Below, one piece after another: positions 22,785 to 32,529 of a stretch of DNA of 64,000 bases. The position numbers and the translations under genes were made by a program. Source of the stretch: Antedon mediterranea. Its lineage: Eukaryota; Echinodermata; Crinoidea; Comatulida; Antedonidae. Every line of letters starts with the position of its first letter. Within the stretch, counting starts at the first letter, position 1. Below the pieces are notes generated by a model. The model did not search any database. It was given only the letters and a program-made list of their open reading frames with translations, and was not told where the DNA came from. The stretch is taken from the NCBI RefSeq assembly GCF_964355755.1, contig NC_092673.1:9927001-9991000 (forward strand). The letters run 5' to 3'.

Positions 22785-24554
22785 TTTCTATTTTCTTCTT
22801 TCTTTCCACGAATTTTGTTGCACGCATATCTCTAATTCTGGCCAACATAAGATTGTGTAACTTTGTCATAATATTGACCTGTAGCGGTAGATGTGCAGGA
22901 CGTTTCGTTTTTTGACTTTAGAGTCGCGCAGCGTAAGTTACGTGCGATTTTATGAATTTCAATGATTGATTATAGAATAAAAACTAAAAGTAATTTTGTA
23001 TTGAAACTTGGTAAAAATTTAAGTCATATCATGCGCTAACTTTCTATGGAGAGAAAATGGCATGTTTTAAAGAAAGTTACGCGCGCACGCGCGTTTAAAA
23101 TTTCAAATTGCGAAAAATCCATTTCTAATCAACTTTCTACGCGTTTCAGGTCATTTTGAGCATTTCAAAAATTCCCACGCGTGCGCATATTTTTTACGCG
23201 CGCGTGCGCACGTAGCGCAAAAACATCTTTTTTTTGCTTGATTTTTGTTTTTTCAGTCTTTTCTAGTAAATTTACCAACTTTCAAACAATTTCGACTTAA
23301 AATCACGTCATACGAGCACGTAGAATTGAACAATTTGCGCGCATTTTTGATGAAAAAGTTAAAAAATTCGTGAAAATTATGCCTTTTTTTAAAAAGTCAT
23401 AGATTCTAAACTCCGTGGTGAAAATATTTAAAATTTCAGATTCTAAAAGTAGATGAGTTGTAAATATCAAATCATGCATCGATATGGCTAACCGGACATT
23501 GTGACGTCATCATATGGCCACTCGAATATAAAATATAGGATTTTTGTCTCTTTCGCATAGCTCATCACATTTAATAGAGCGCATCTCCACTTATCCGTAT
23601 TCCATTTCCACCTATTTTGTTATATTGTCTAGGCCAATCAATTATCTTTTGAATGATTCACCATTTTAAAAATTGTGATGACGTCATCATGTCCAAAAGC
23701 GTCAATAACTTGGGTCCCTTATTTTCACCTATTCTGCACTGTATGTAGTACGTATACAGAATATAGTGTATACCGTATATACTTTGACGTGACGCAAAAT
23801 AGAGAGCGCACTAACATTTTTTCATTGGCATAATCGTTTTTCTGCGCGCAATATTCTAACGTATGACGTGCGCGTGGCTTTTGCGCTGCGGATAACCTAA
23901 CTCGTCCGTAGTGACGAGTTCAAATCTAGTCTATGTTATTCTTCTTTCTTTCCCTGAATTTTGTTGGCAGCGTATCTCTAATTCTGGCAAACAGAAGATT
24001 GTGTAACTTTTTCATAAGATTGACCTGTAGCTGTAGATGTGCAGGACGTTTCGTTTTTTTGACTTTAGAGTCGCGCAGCGTAAGTTACGCGCGATTTTGT
24101 GAATTTTGCGTATTTAACATAAAATATAGGATTTTTGTCTCTTTCGTCATAGCTCATCACATTTAATAGAGCGCATCTCCACTTATCCTGATTCCATTTT
24201 CCCCCATTTTTTTATATTGTCTCTGCCAATCAATTATCTTTCGCATGATATACCGTTTTTAAAATTATGATGACGTCATCATGTCCAAAAGCGCCAATAA
24301 CTTGGGCCACTTATTTTCACATATTCTTCACTGTATGTAGTACGTATACAATATATAGTGTATACTGTGTATACTTAGACGTGACGTAAAATAGAGAGCG
24401 CACTAACATTTTTTCAATGGCATAATGGTTTTCTCTGCGTAATATTCTAACGTATGACGTGCATGTGGCGTTTGCTCTGCGGATAACCTAACTCGTCCGT
24501 AGTGACGAGTTCAAATCTAGTTAATTTTGCTCTTTTGGCGTTTCATAGAAACCA

Positions 24555-24853
24555 AAATATTGAACATTGAGTGTGCGAACTTCATTAAAGTAGGCCTACT
24601 AATTCTAAGGTGTGGTATTCAGAATAAAGCATGGTTAACATATTTCGAGTTAAAATACAAGGAAGGTGCAAAAGGGAACTAGCCTACTAGCGGGCCTAGG
24701 CCTAGGCTACTTTAATTTCGGTGATTTCCTGCCTCGCAATTTTGAGAAATGATAAAATGGTGCCTCGCATTTTTTGATGATGGTAAAACGATGCCTTGCA
24801 TACATTTTTGACTTGCCACGCTTGCCTCGCGTGCCTCACTGCCTCGCACTTTG
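24555..24853. repeat. Right arm of the inverted repeat around the nest
   Basis: Reading inward from 24853, the complement begins CAAAGTGCGAGGCAGTGAGG, then several GCGAGGCA motifs, then the block with GAATACCACACCTTAGAA near 24600. This mirrors 12946-13790. It is shorter than the left arm, lacking about 500 bp. Confidence 0.7.
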
Positions 24854-25699
24854 TTACTACTGTAGTGTCTGGATTGGGAGACTAATGGGTTAAGGGAGAT
24901 TGATATAACCACATGGTTGGTAATCTGTATGTATGTCTGTTGTACACACAATGAAAGATGCAATAAATACACATACAGTACTGACTACATATCATATACC
25001 AAGCCCACACATTTTACACGGGTGTGAAAAACGCGTGACTCGCGTGTAATTAGGTACTAACAATACTGTCCATATTCACTCATGCATTACTGCATTGAGT
25101 AATTCAACTGCAGCGAACTGTATTTATAATTTGTTGATGTTTTGTACATATATATATTATCACCAAACAGTCAATAACTGGAATTATAGTACAGGATAAC
25201 AGCATTTTATATAACAAAATATAGGCCTGTTTGAAATAAAAAAATCGATTTATTTATCATAGTGCCATCATGGAGGTAAAAACCTCCATGATGCAATGAT
25301 GTCTGTGATTGAAAATACTATTACTAGGCCTAGGAGGCCTAGTTTAGTCGGGAGTTTAGTATAGTAGGCTTACTACCGGGAGTACAGTACTACTATTCTA
25401 GGCCTAGTTTGCTTTCAGGGTTTGTTTATATATATTTTTAAGTCATATTTATTAAGTATTTGAGAAAACTCATTAAAAAAAACAAGGTAGAAAAGACCCA
25501 ACAATATCTTTCAAAACACGATCGTCGCTGGTGGTACGCACCACGTTGTAGAGTTCATCCATTGAGTACACACAGTTTGCTAGGCCAAATAATAACATAA
25601 AGGTTTTACCATTCCCCGTCGGGGAGGAAAACATTTATATAGTATTACAACACCAGTATTGACATGCATGTATTTAGCGCGGTAACTAATGTACACCCC
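24854..25699. other. Intronic filler with a small palindrome and AGGCCTA motifs
   Basis: No gene is visible. A perfect 12-bp stem, CATCATGGAGGT / ACCTCCATGATG with loop AAAA, lies at 25266-25293. AGGCCTAG motifs cluster near 25325-25410. The segment 25598-25720 (TACCATTCCCCGTC...) shows weak similarity to 25798-25915, a possible old duplication across the putative LTR start. Confidence 0.4.
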
Positions 25700-26578
25700 T
25701 GTTACGGACTGGACCATTAATCGCTGAACGAAACCACGTTGGAGCGATCCTCCGCGCACAGCCAGAGCGAGAGAGAAGCGAGGTCGAATAAATACAAGTT
25801 TTTACCATTTCCCGTCCAGGGGAAATCAGTTCTCTTATAATTACAGCCCTAATACCGTGCGCATATGTTTACGTTGATATTATTTAATTGCACACCTCAT
25901 TTTGGACTGTACCATTTTCGGAACCTTGTTTTGTTTTCATTATAAGCATGGGCTGATGTCAGACAAATATCTGTTTTAAACGTCAATTTAGCAACTTATT
26001 AAGTCGTTTCATAAGCAGAGAATTTATAAAGCAAGTATACAATGCAGACATGTTAGATAGAAATATACTAAAAGACATTTAATAAACGTGTTAGAAGAAT
26101 GTAATAATTTGACTTTCTACACCGAGCGGCGGAAAACCCATTCACAGTCACAGTTATTTGAGCAAATACTGTACTTGGCCTAAAAAACTAGCTCTGTATT
26201 TTAATTAATAAATAATAATACGACGTGAACTCTAAACAAAAACCCGATGAAAAACAATTTACATGAATTCTATAAACTTATTATTGTTTGCCTAACAATA
26301 GCGAAAAAATAAACTTTGTTACATACAGTAACGGGCGGGTTCAGATTACATATATGATGGTAGGCCTAAACAATAGAAACAAAACAAACTGATACCCACG
26401 TTTGTGTTGTCGCGGGCGTCGTACCGGGAGTTCCATATTTTACCAGTAAAAAGCTACAAAGTGATGACGTCATGGTCCACACGGCAAATACAGGCACGCG
26501 GCAATTACACATATTTTACACGCGCGACAAACGCGGGTTATGGTACATGATTTGTAGTCAGTACTGTAAGATATAACA
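25700..26578 (+). repeat. Gypsy-3 5' LTR (putative)
   Basis: The end is well supported: ATATAACA at 26571-26578 is followed by TTGGCGACGAG, the usual gypsy primer-binding context. The start is proposed at TGTTACGG (25700), giving TGTTA...TAACA ends and a length of 879 bp. No 3' LTR remains for comparison, so the left limit is tentative. Confidence 0.5.
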
Positions 26579-26595
26579 TTGGCGACGAGTTAAGG
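26579..26595 (+). promoter_or_regulatory. Gypsy-3 primer-binding site
   Basis: TTGGCGACGAGTTAAGG directly follows the LTR end and lies about 80 bases before the gag ATG. The same 11-base core precedes the gypsy-2 gag. Confidence 0.65.
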
Positions 26596-26673
26596 AGAAT
26601 ATCGAACCACAAGTGATTAGAAGTTTCAATACTGTAATTTTGGCGATATATTTGTTTTGATACTGTTTTAACG

Positions 26674-27829
26674 ATGACCGCTGTAAACGTTGAAATCACT
26701 GGAATCGCTGCGTATGATCCACACGATGTGCACGCTTTGGCTGAATGGTGGAAGAAATGGCTTCGCAGTTTTGAATTATATGCTACTGGTAAAGGAGTAG
26801 TAGACAAAAACCAAAAGAAAGCTTTGTTATTGCATTGCGCCGGATTGGCTGTACAGGACATATATGACTGTTTAACGGAGGAGAACGGAACAGATGAGTA
26901 GAAAACTGACGCAAGGTGATGACGAAACTATTCACCAATTTATAAACAGATTGAGGCAGCAGGCTGCAAAATGTGAATTTGATGATGCGAATGTTGATGA
27001 GTTAATTAGAGACCATGTTATTGAAAAATGCAAATCAAATAGACTGAGACTAAAATTTCTAGAAAAAGGAAATACTTTGAAATTAACTAATTTAAAAGCA
27101 ATAGCTAGCACATTTGAAATGAGTGAGAAGCAAGCAAAGGAGATATCACAAGAAGTTAATGGAGTGGAAACAACAACAAACATGAATGCAGTGAGGAATG
27201 AGAGATGGTCAAGATCAAGCACGACGAGCAGAAACAGGTACCAAGCTGGAAATTCAAGTGGTAGGCCTAACAGAACAAGTAAGTCAAAGTTCAATGATAG
27301 ACAAGATAACCGAAAATGCTTTCGCTGTGGAAGAGAAGGACATTTGGCTAAGGATAAATGTTGTCCTGCAAGAGACAAGAAATGTAATAAATGTAAAATT
27401 TTGGGACATTTTTCTATTTGTTGCAAAACTAAATTAGGTAAAGACAAAAAGAGTAGTGATATTAGTAATGTCCAAAATGGAAGTGAAGACGATTACTATG
27501 CTTTTGGTATACAAAATAATAATTCTAAAACTACAAAGATAAATGTTTGTATGGATGGACATAAGGTAGAAATGATTGTTGATAGTGGTGCTACAGTTAA
27601 TATCATAGATCAGTATTTATGGCAACAGTTAAAATCCAAGAAAATTAAATGCAAATCTGAGTTGACAAACAGAAAGTTATATGCATATGGATCAGAAAAA
27701 CCAGTAGAGTTGTTAGGAAAATTTACTACGAACATGTCAATTTTTCAAGGTACAGGTAATAATACTGAGCCTAAAATAACAGCAGATGTATGTGTTAAAA
27801 GGGAAAGGCCCTGCTTTGTTGCGAGGTGA
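26674..27829 (+). pseudogene. Gypsy-3 gag and protease
   Basis: This is Gag of a second intact-looking gypsy lineage. The N-terminal part (26674-26901) ends in a stop. The rest reads from 26894 in another frame and starts at TQGDDETIHQFINRLRQQA. A segment of capsid is missing at the junction, so the frame change reflects an internal deletion. Two zinc knuckles follow: CFRCGREGHLAKDKC near 27319 and CNKCKILGHFSIC near 27384. The aspartic protease has MIVDSGATVNIID near 27572-27610. The reading continues through the protease C-terminus to 27829, overlapping the pol frame. Element RNA packaging and polyprotein cleavage are the expected roles. The deletion makes it inactive. Confidence 0.85.
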
Positions 27830-28677
27830 TACTGCAATGAAGCTTGGAGTGTTAAATATTGTAATACCACAAGTGATAAATAGTGTACAAGATAAGTATA
27901 CACAGGTATTTGAAGGTATTGGTAAATTAAAAGATTATAAGTTACATTTATTTATTGATGAACAGGTAACACCAGTTGTTCAGAGCATGTATAGAATACC
28001 GTTTAGTCTCAAAGATAAAGTGAGTGATGAATTAGATGAGTTAGAATCTCTTGACATAATTGAAAGGGTAGACGAACCAAGTGATTGGGTAAGTCCAGTC
28101 ATAGTAGTGCCAAAACCAAATGGGGATATACGCCTCTGCGTAGATATGAGGCAGGCCAACCGAGCAGTTAAAAGGGAGAGGCATCCAATCCCAACAGTTG
28201 ACGAAGTGTTGTATGAAATGAATCAAAGTACATTCAACAACGGAGAAAGAGGCATTGGCAGTGGTATGGGCTATGGAAAGGTTTCATGTTTACTTATATG
28301 GATTACAGTTTGAATTGATAACTGACCATAAACCACTCGAAGGCCTGTATGGACCAAAGTCTAAACCAAATGCACAGATTGAAAGGTGGGTGATGAGACT
28401 TATGTCCTATTCTTATACAGTAAAGTATGTACCCGGTAAGAATAACATTGCTGATATATTATCAAGGTTACCAATAGAAACTGATGGCAAACAGAATAAT
28501 GACAGTGATGACACAGAGATGTATATTCGATTGGTAGCATCAAATGCAACCCCATGTGCACTATCATCACATGAAGTTGAAGAGGCATCAAAGGAAGATC
28601 CTGAATTGAGTAAAGTGAGAAATAGTATACGGACAGATAAATGGGACAGAGACTTGATTCAGTATAAGGCCAAATAA
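27786..28677 (+). pseudogene. Gypsy-3 pol: reverse transcriptase fused by deletion to RNase H
   Basis: The first frame (27786-28240) holds the N-terminal reverse transcriptase with VSPVIVVPKPNGDIRLCVDM near 28090-28150 and RHPIPTVDEVL. At about 28231-28245 the sequence jumps in a new frame to the late RNase H region (AVVWAMERFHVYLYG, then ELITDHKPLEGLYG near 28315, and NNIADILSRLP near 28441). The catalytic YxDD motif and the RNase H start are gone. I judge this a deletion of several hundred bases, because both flanks are well conserved. After 28667 the element is cut by a Harbinger-like insertion. Confidence 0.85.
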
Positions 28678-29834
28678 AAAAACATACTTGTTAAGCGTCA
28701 CCGCCCGCTCCTGATTATCCAGCCGCCTCTCTTTTTATTTATTTATTTTTTTTACCGATATACAACGGAAAGTTCAGCGGCCCGGCCCAGCTCCAGAGTA
28801 GGGCTCGAAATTCACGCTAGCAAACTAGCATTTTGCTAGTAGATTCTTCATAATTGCTATTTGAAAATTTCAAAACTAGCAAATGTTTGTTAGGCTAGTG
28901 TAATTTTTGAAAAATACGTACTTTTTAGCTTAGACAACGCTAGCCGCCGATCGCTCTATGTCGACAACGGCAATTTGGTGAAAACAATTGTTTCATTTAC
29001 AGGCCGCCGATTTACGTCAAGGAAACGCGAATAGCACCGTGAATCATGTAATGTGGTAAACAGCAAGCTTTTTCCCCAACACATTAAATCATGTGCATTT
29101 AGTACGTCGCTGAGAATTACATCATCAGTCACGTGATTACAGAATACGCGATTATCAATTTAGGGATTTAACGAAATAAATATTTTGCCTACACAGTGGT
29201 CGAAGCGCATTTTTTTATAGGTTCGTAAATAGGAAACACCCCATACATAATGGACTCTACCAATTTTGTTTACGATGATCTCGCGCTCGAGATCGGCACA
29301 CCACGAGGTCCTGTTGGGCGATGGGTTTCCTTATGCCTGGTTTACCTGTGGAATAATTACATACACTTTTTGCATCACAACTTTAAATACTGATTTACAC
29401 AGCAATTGGCAAAGGATTCATCAAAGAAGAATGAATACTTTGAACAAAAATTCACTTAAGAAATGCCGTAAGCTGTTTTCAAACTATAAATCAGCCCACT
29501 ATTTAGTATTATTGAGACCAAATCATGCTTCTCGCGATAGGGAATTTCCTGGATAGATGAGTCGAGCAAGAGACGGCGGATGGCCGATGAGTGAGGTGGG
29601 GGTAGCAGCTTGGACGGATTAGTTAGCCTAGGGCCTACAATTTCGCTTGGTGGCAATTAAATTTAATGTTTTAATTACGTCTGGATATAAACAATACAAA
29701 ACTCAATTTTGTCATAAGCAATAATATTTCATACATAGTCAATTTTGTTCTGTTTCGCATTTTAAAAGTTTGACGTTTCGTATTGAAAATTTATGAGGGT
29801 GTGACGCTTAACAAGTATATTTTTTTATTTGGCC
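28668..29834. mobile_element. 1,167-bp Harbinger-like element with TAA duplication
   Basis: Inverted ends start GGCCAAATAAAAAAACATAC and extend through TTGTTAAGCGTCAC, with one mismatch. TAA flanks both sides (28665-28667 and 29835-29837), the TWA duplication typical of PIF/Harbinger. The interior includes palindromic CTAGCA motifs near 28815-28890 and an open frame at 29266-29556 without a recognisable domain. It separates gypsy-3 RNase H from integrase. Confidence 0.85.
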
Positions 29835-29837
29835 TAA

Positions 29838-30475
29838 TGCAATACAACAAGAACTTGCATGTTTTGGATATTTAATTCTTAGAAACAGAAGGATTGTAAT
29901 TCCAGAAAAATATAGATTACATTGCATTGAATTAGCACACTAAGGACACTTGGGGATAGTCAAAACCAAGCAAAGGCTTAGAACCAAGGTATGGTGGCCT
30001 GGGATGGAGAAGAATGTGGAAGACTATGTTAAAACATGTCATGAGTGTCAGATAACAAGTTCGATGCCAGCACCAGAACCATTGAAGCCAACACAACTAC
30101 CAACAGGACCATGGCAAGATATTTCGATCATGACTTGCTGGGACCGTTTCCACCGAAGGATAATGTACTAGTGGTGGTAGACTATTATAGTCGTTATTAT
30201 GAAATTAGTTTAATGAAGACAATCACAAGTGAAAAAATTATAGACACACTTGAAAATATGTTTGTTCAACATGGCATACCAAAATCAATTACCCCAGATA
30301 ATGGTGCCCAGTTTGTGTCCAATGAGTTTGAAACCTACCTGAAGGAAAATGGAATCAGACATAGACGTGTAACACCATTACATCCAGCTGCAAACGGAGA
30401 GGTTGAACGACAAAATAGATCACTAATGAAAAGAATTCGCATTACGCAAGCTGAAGGAAGTATAGAACTGTAGTT
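29838..30475 (+). pseudogene. Gypsy-3 integrase, 3'-truncated
   Basis: Resumes directly after the insertion. A stop interrupts the HHCC zinc region (HCIELAH, then GHLGIVKTKQRLR and CHECQ near 30040). After a frameshift near 30110 the catalytic core follows: DLLGPFPPKDNV with the first Asp, TPDNGAQFVSNEFE with the second Asp near 30297, and AANGEVERQNRSL with the Glu near 30390. Similarity ends at about 30465, and a stop follows at 30471-30473. The integrase C-terminus and the 3' LTR are absent. Confidence 0.88.
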
Positions 30476-30505
30476 TCTATGGTGCAGGTTTGTTAGTTAG
30501 TATTA

Positions 30506-32496
30506 GTGGAGTCTGTTAGGGCTGAAATCAAGGGTGTTTGGTTCAGTTTCTTCCAAAAGCACCAAATATGGTATACAGGTTGCCCACCCTATGCAAATTA
30601 AATTTTTGATGGGCGCCAAGCAAAATGACCCCTTGGGTCACCTAATTTGCATAATTTAAAATGGCGGACATTTTCGCTTAAACAGTCTATATCTCTGAAA
30701 CTACTGGTCATAGAGAGTTGATTTTTAGCTCAAAAATGTTCAGAACATAAACATTCCTATTTACTCTAATGAAGTATTTTTGAATAAAAATGACCGGAAG
30801 TACCAGTTTTAACATTTGACCCATATTTTAAGGCATTGCCATGTCAGTAAATAGTTGTCACAGACAGTTTATTTTGGTGTCAAATTGTTTAGAATATATA
30901 TGTTACTATTTAGTTTAATGAAATATTTTATCCAAAAATGACCGGAAGTACTCAGTTCTGCCTTTGACCTTTACGGTGCAATTGCCAACATTGTTACGGT
31001 TAATATAATTTAATATCCATAAAACTACTTGTCATAGAGAGTTAATTTTTGGTGTCAAAATGTTCAGAACATAAACATTTCTATGTACTAAGTTTCTTCT
31101 CAAATAATGACCAGAAATACCATATTTGACCTCTGACCTTTTTTTTTTCAGGCAAATTGCCATATCACATTATTGGGTTGGAGTGGAAAGTTCGTTTTGG
31201 TGTCAGATTGTTCTGAATATATATGTTTCTATTCTGCTAAACAGAAGATTTTTCAAAAAAATGTTAGGAAGTACAGTTATTGACCTGTTAAATACATAAA
31301 ATTATAAATTTGTTCAAGTTAATTGTATAGTTAACTGTATATTTATTTTATTATTTTGCAACCCACTTTTGAGCACTTGTTAAAGATGGCTGCTTGCATG
31401 TGCAATTAAACAAAGTATACTGAACAAAGTTGAATAGATTGTCCATATTGTAGTGAGTCTACAGTAATGCAAATGAGAAATGAGAAAATTGTATATACAA
31501 AAAATACCCAATCTCATCTAATCGAGTACTTAAATGAAGTCTTCCCCACACATTTAGCAATAATGTGTACAGATGAAATCCAGTAAAAGTTTTGTTTTGG
31601 AGAGTTATTGTTTCCATCACTTGTGTTTGCTGTTGCATATCAATTTGATGTTGCTACAATGGGCCTTCAATTAAAACTGAGAAATATTACATACTAATGT
31701 TGCCATAACACGAACAATGACGGAATGGGGAAAAGGCACTGAAGATTTCTGTCATCCTTGATCCGTCTAGCTTGGTGGTTCACAAATATTTTCAAATTTA
31801 AAAAAAAGAAGAAATCGACCATATACAGTAATCATCTAGAAAAGATTGGATGAATAGGAACAGTTTTGTTACTAATGACATGTTATGCTCTAGTATCCTC
31901 TTTTTCATATATTGCCCTTTTTTCAAACTTAAAATGAACTCCGTATTGCATGTCCTTGACTAAGTGAACAATGCAAATTTTATGAATGGAAATGTTAAAC
32001 AAAAAGGTTAGCCTAACAAGGTACCCCTATGGCAATTGCACCGTAATGGTCAAAGGCAAAACTGAGTACTTTTGGTCATTTTTGGATAAAATGTTTCATT
32101 AAACTAAATAGTAACATATATATTCTGAGCAATTTGACACCAAACTGTGACAACTATTTACTGAGATATGGCAATGCCTTCAAATATGGGTCAAAGGTTA
32201 AAACTGGTTACTTCCGGTCATTAAAAAAAAAAAAACTTCATTAGAGTAAATAGGAATGTTTATGTTCTGGACATTTTGAGCTAAAAATCAACTCTCTATG
32301 ACCAGTACTTTCAGAGATATAGAGTGTTTAAGCGAAAATGTCCGCCATGTTAAATTATGCAAATTAGTTGACCCAAGGGGTCATTTTGCTTGGCGCCCGT
32401 CAAAAATTTAATTTGTATAGGGTGGGCAACCTGTATACCAAATTTGGTGCTTTTGGAAAAAAGTATGTGAACCAAAATATCCCTAACAGACTCCAC
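30506..32496. mobile_element. 1,991-bp palindromic Harbinger-like element with TTA duplication
   Basis: Ends are GTGGAGTCTGTTAGGG in inverted orientation, flanked by TTA at 30503-30505 and 32497-32499. The inverted arms are long, about 480 bp each (30506 to about 30985 and about 32020 to 32496). Both carry the GGTTGCCCACCCTAT block, CAAAATGACCCCTTGGGTCA and repeated AATGACCGGAAGTA motifs. The unpaired centre is AT-rich with no transposase visible. TWA duplication suggests PIF/Harbinger. Confidence 0.85.
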
Positions 32497-32529
32497 TTAT
32501 AGGAAGCCTAGCTAGCTAGCCCAGTCAAA

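Larger units (their letters stand above)
19268..23929 (+). mobile_element. Helentron-like element 5 (inside element 1; split by element 6)
   Basis: The 5' hairpin GGTTATCCGCACTTGGCGG is identical to that of element 1. Element 6 interrupts the T tract at 19347. It resumes near 22785 with TTCTTCTTTCTTTCC and ends with a hairpin of arms ACTCGTC and GACGAGT around a CGTA-containing loop, then CTAG at 23926-23929. Its own length is about 1.2 kb, shorter than element 4 because of a deletion in the body. Confidence 0.72.
14259..24520 (+). mobile_element. Helentron-like element 1, outermost (split; own parts 14259-14328 and 23930-24520)
   Basis: The 5' end is the hairpin GGTTATCCGCACTTGG and its complement, followed by a long T tract. 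It is interrupted in that tract by elements 2, 4 and 5. After the last one closes at 23929, its own sequence resumes with the TTCTTCTTTCTTTCCC motif that normally follows the T tract. It ends with GCGGATAACC, a hairpin with arms ACTCGTC and GACGAGT, and CTAG at 24517-24520. Its own length is only about 660 bp because most of the body is deleted. No protein is encoded. The asymmetric repeats, 3' hairpin, CTAG end and T-rich target fit Helentron/Helitron2-type non-autonomous elements; that family call is inferred. Confidence 0.7.

Noticed and set aside
14259-24520. A simple tandem satellite explanation for the nest
   Set aside because: Spacing is irregular, 5' ends come in clusters before 3' ends, and interrupted sequence resumes after each insert, which a tandem array does not explain.
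25266-25293. A 12-bp stem-loop, considered as a transcription terminator
   Set aside because: Rho-independent terminators are not expected in this context, and no adjacent gene ends there.
26932-27447. A 171-codon antisense frame over gypsy-3 gag
   Set aside because: Shadow of the zinc-knuckle Gag on the other strand.
29266-29556. A 96-codon open frame inside a Harbinger-like element
   Set aside because: No transposase or Myb motif visible and no homologous frame elsewhere in the window.
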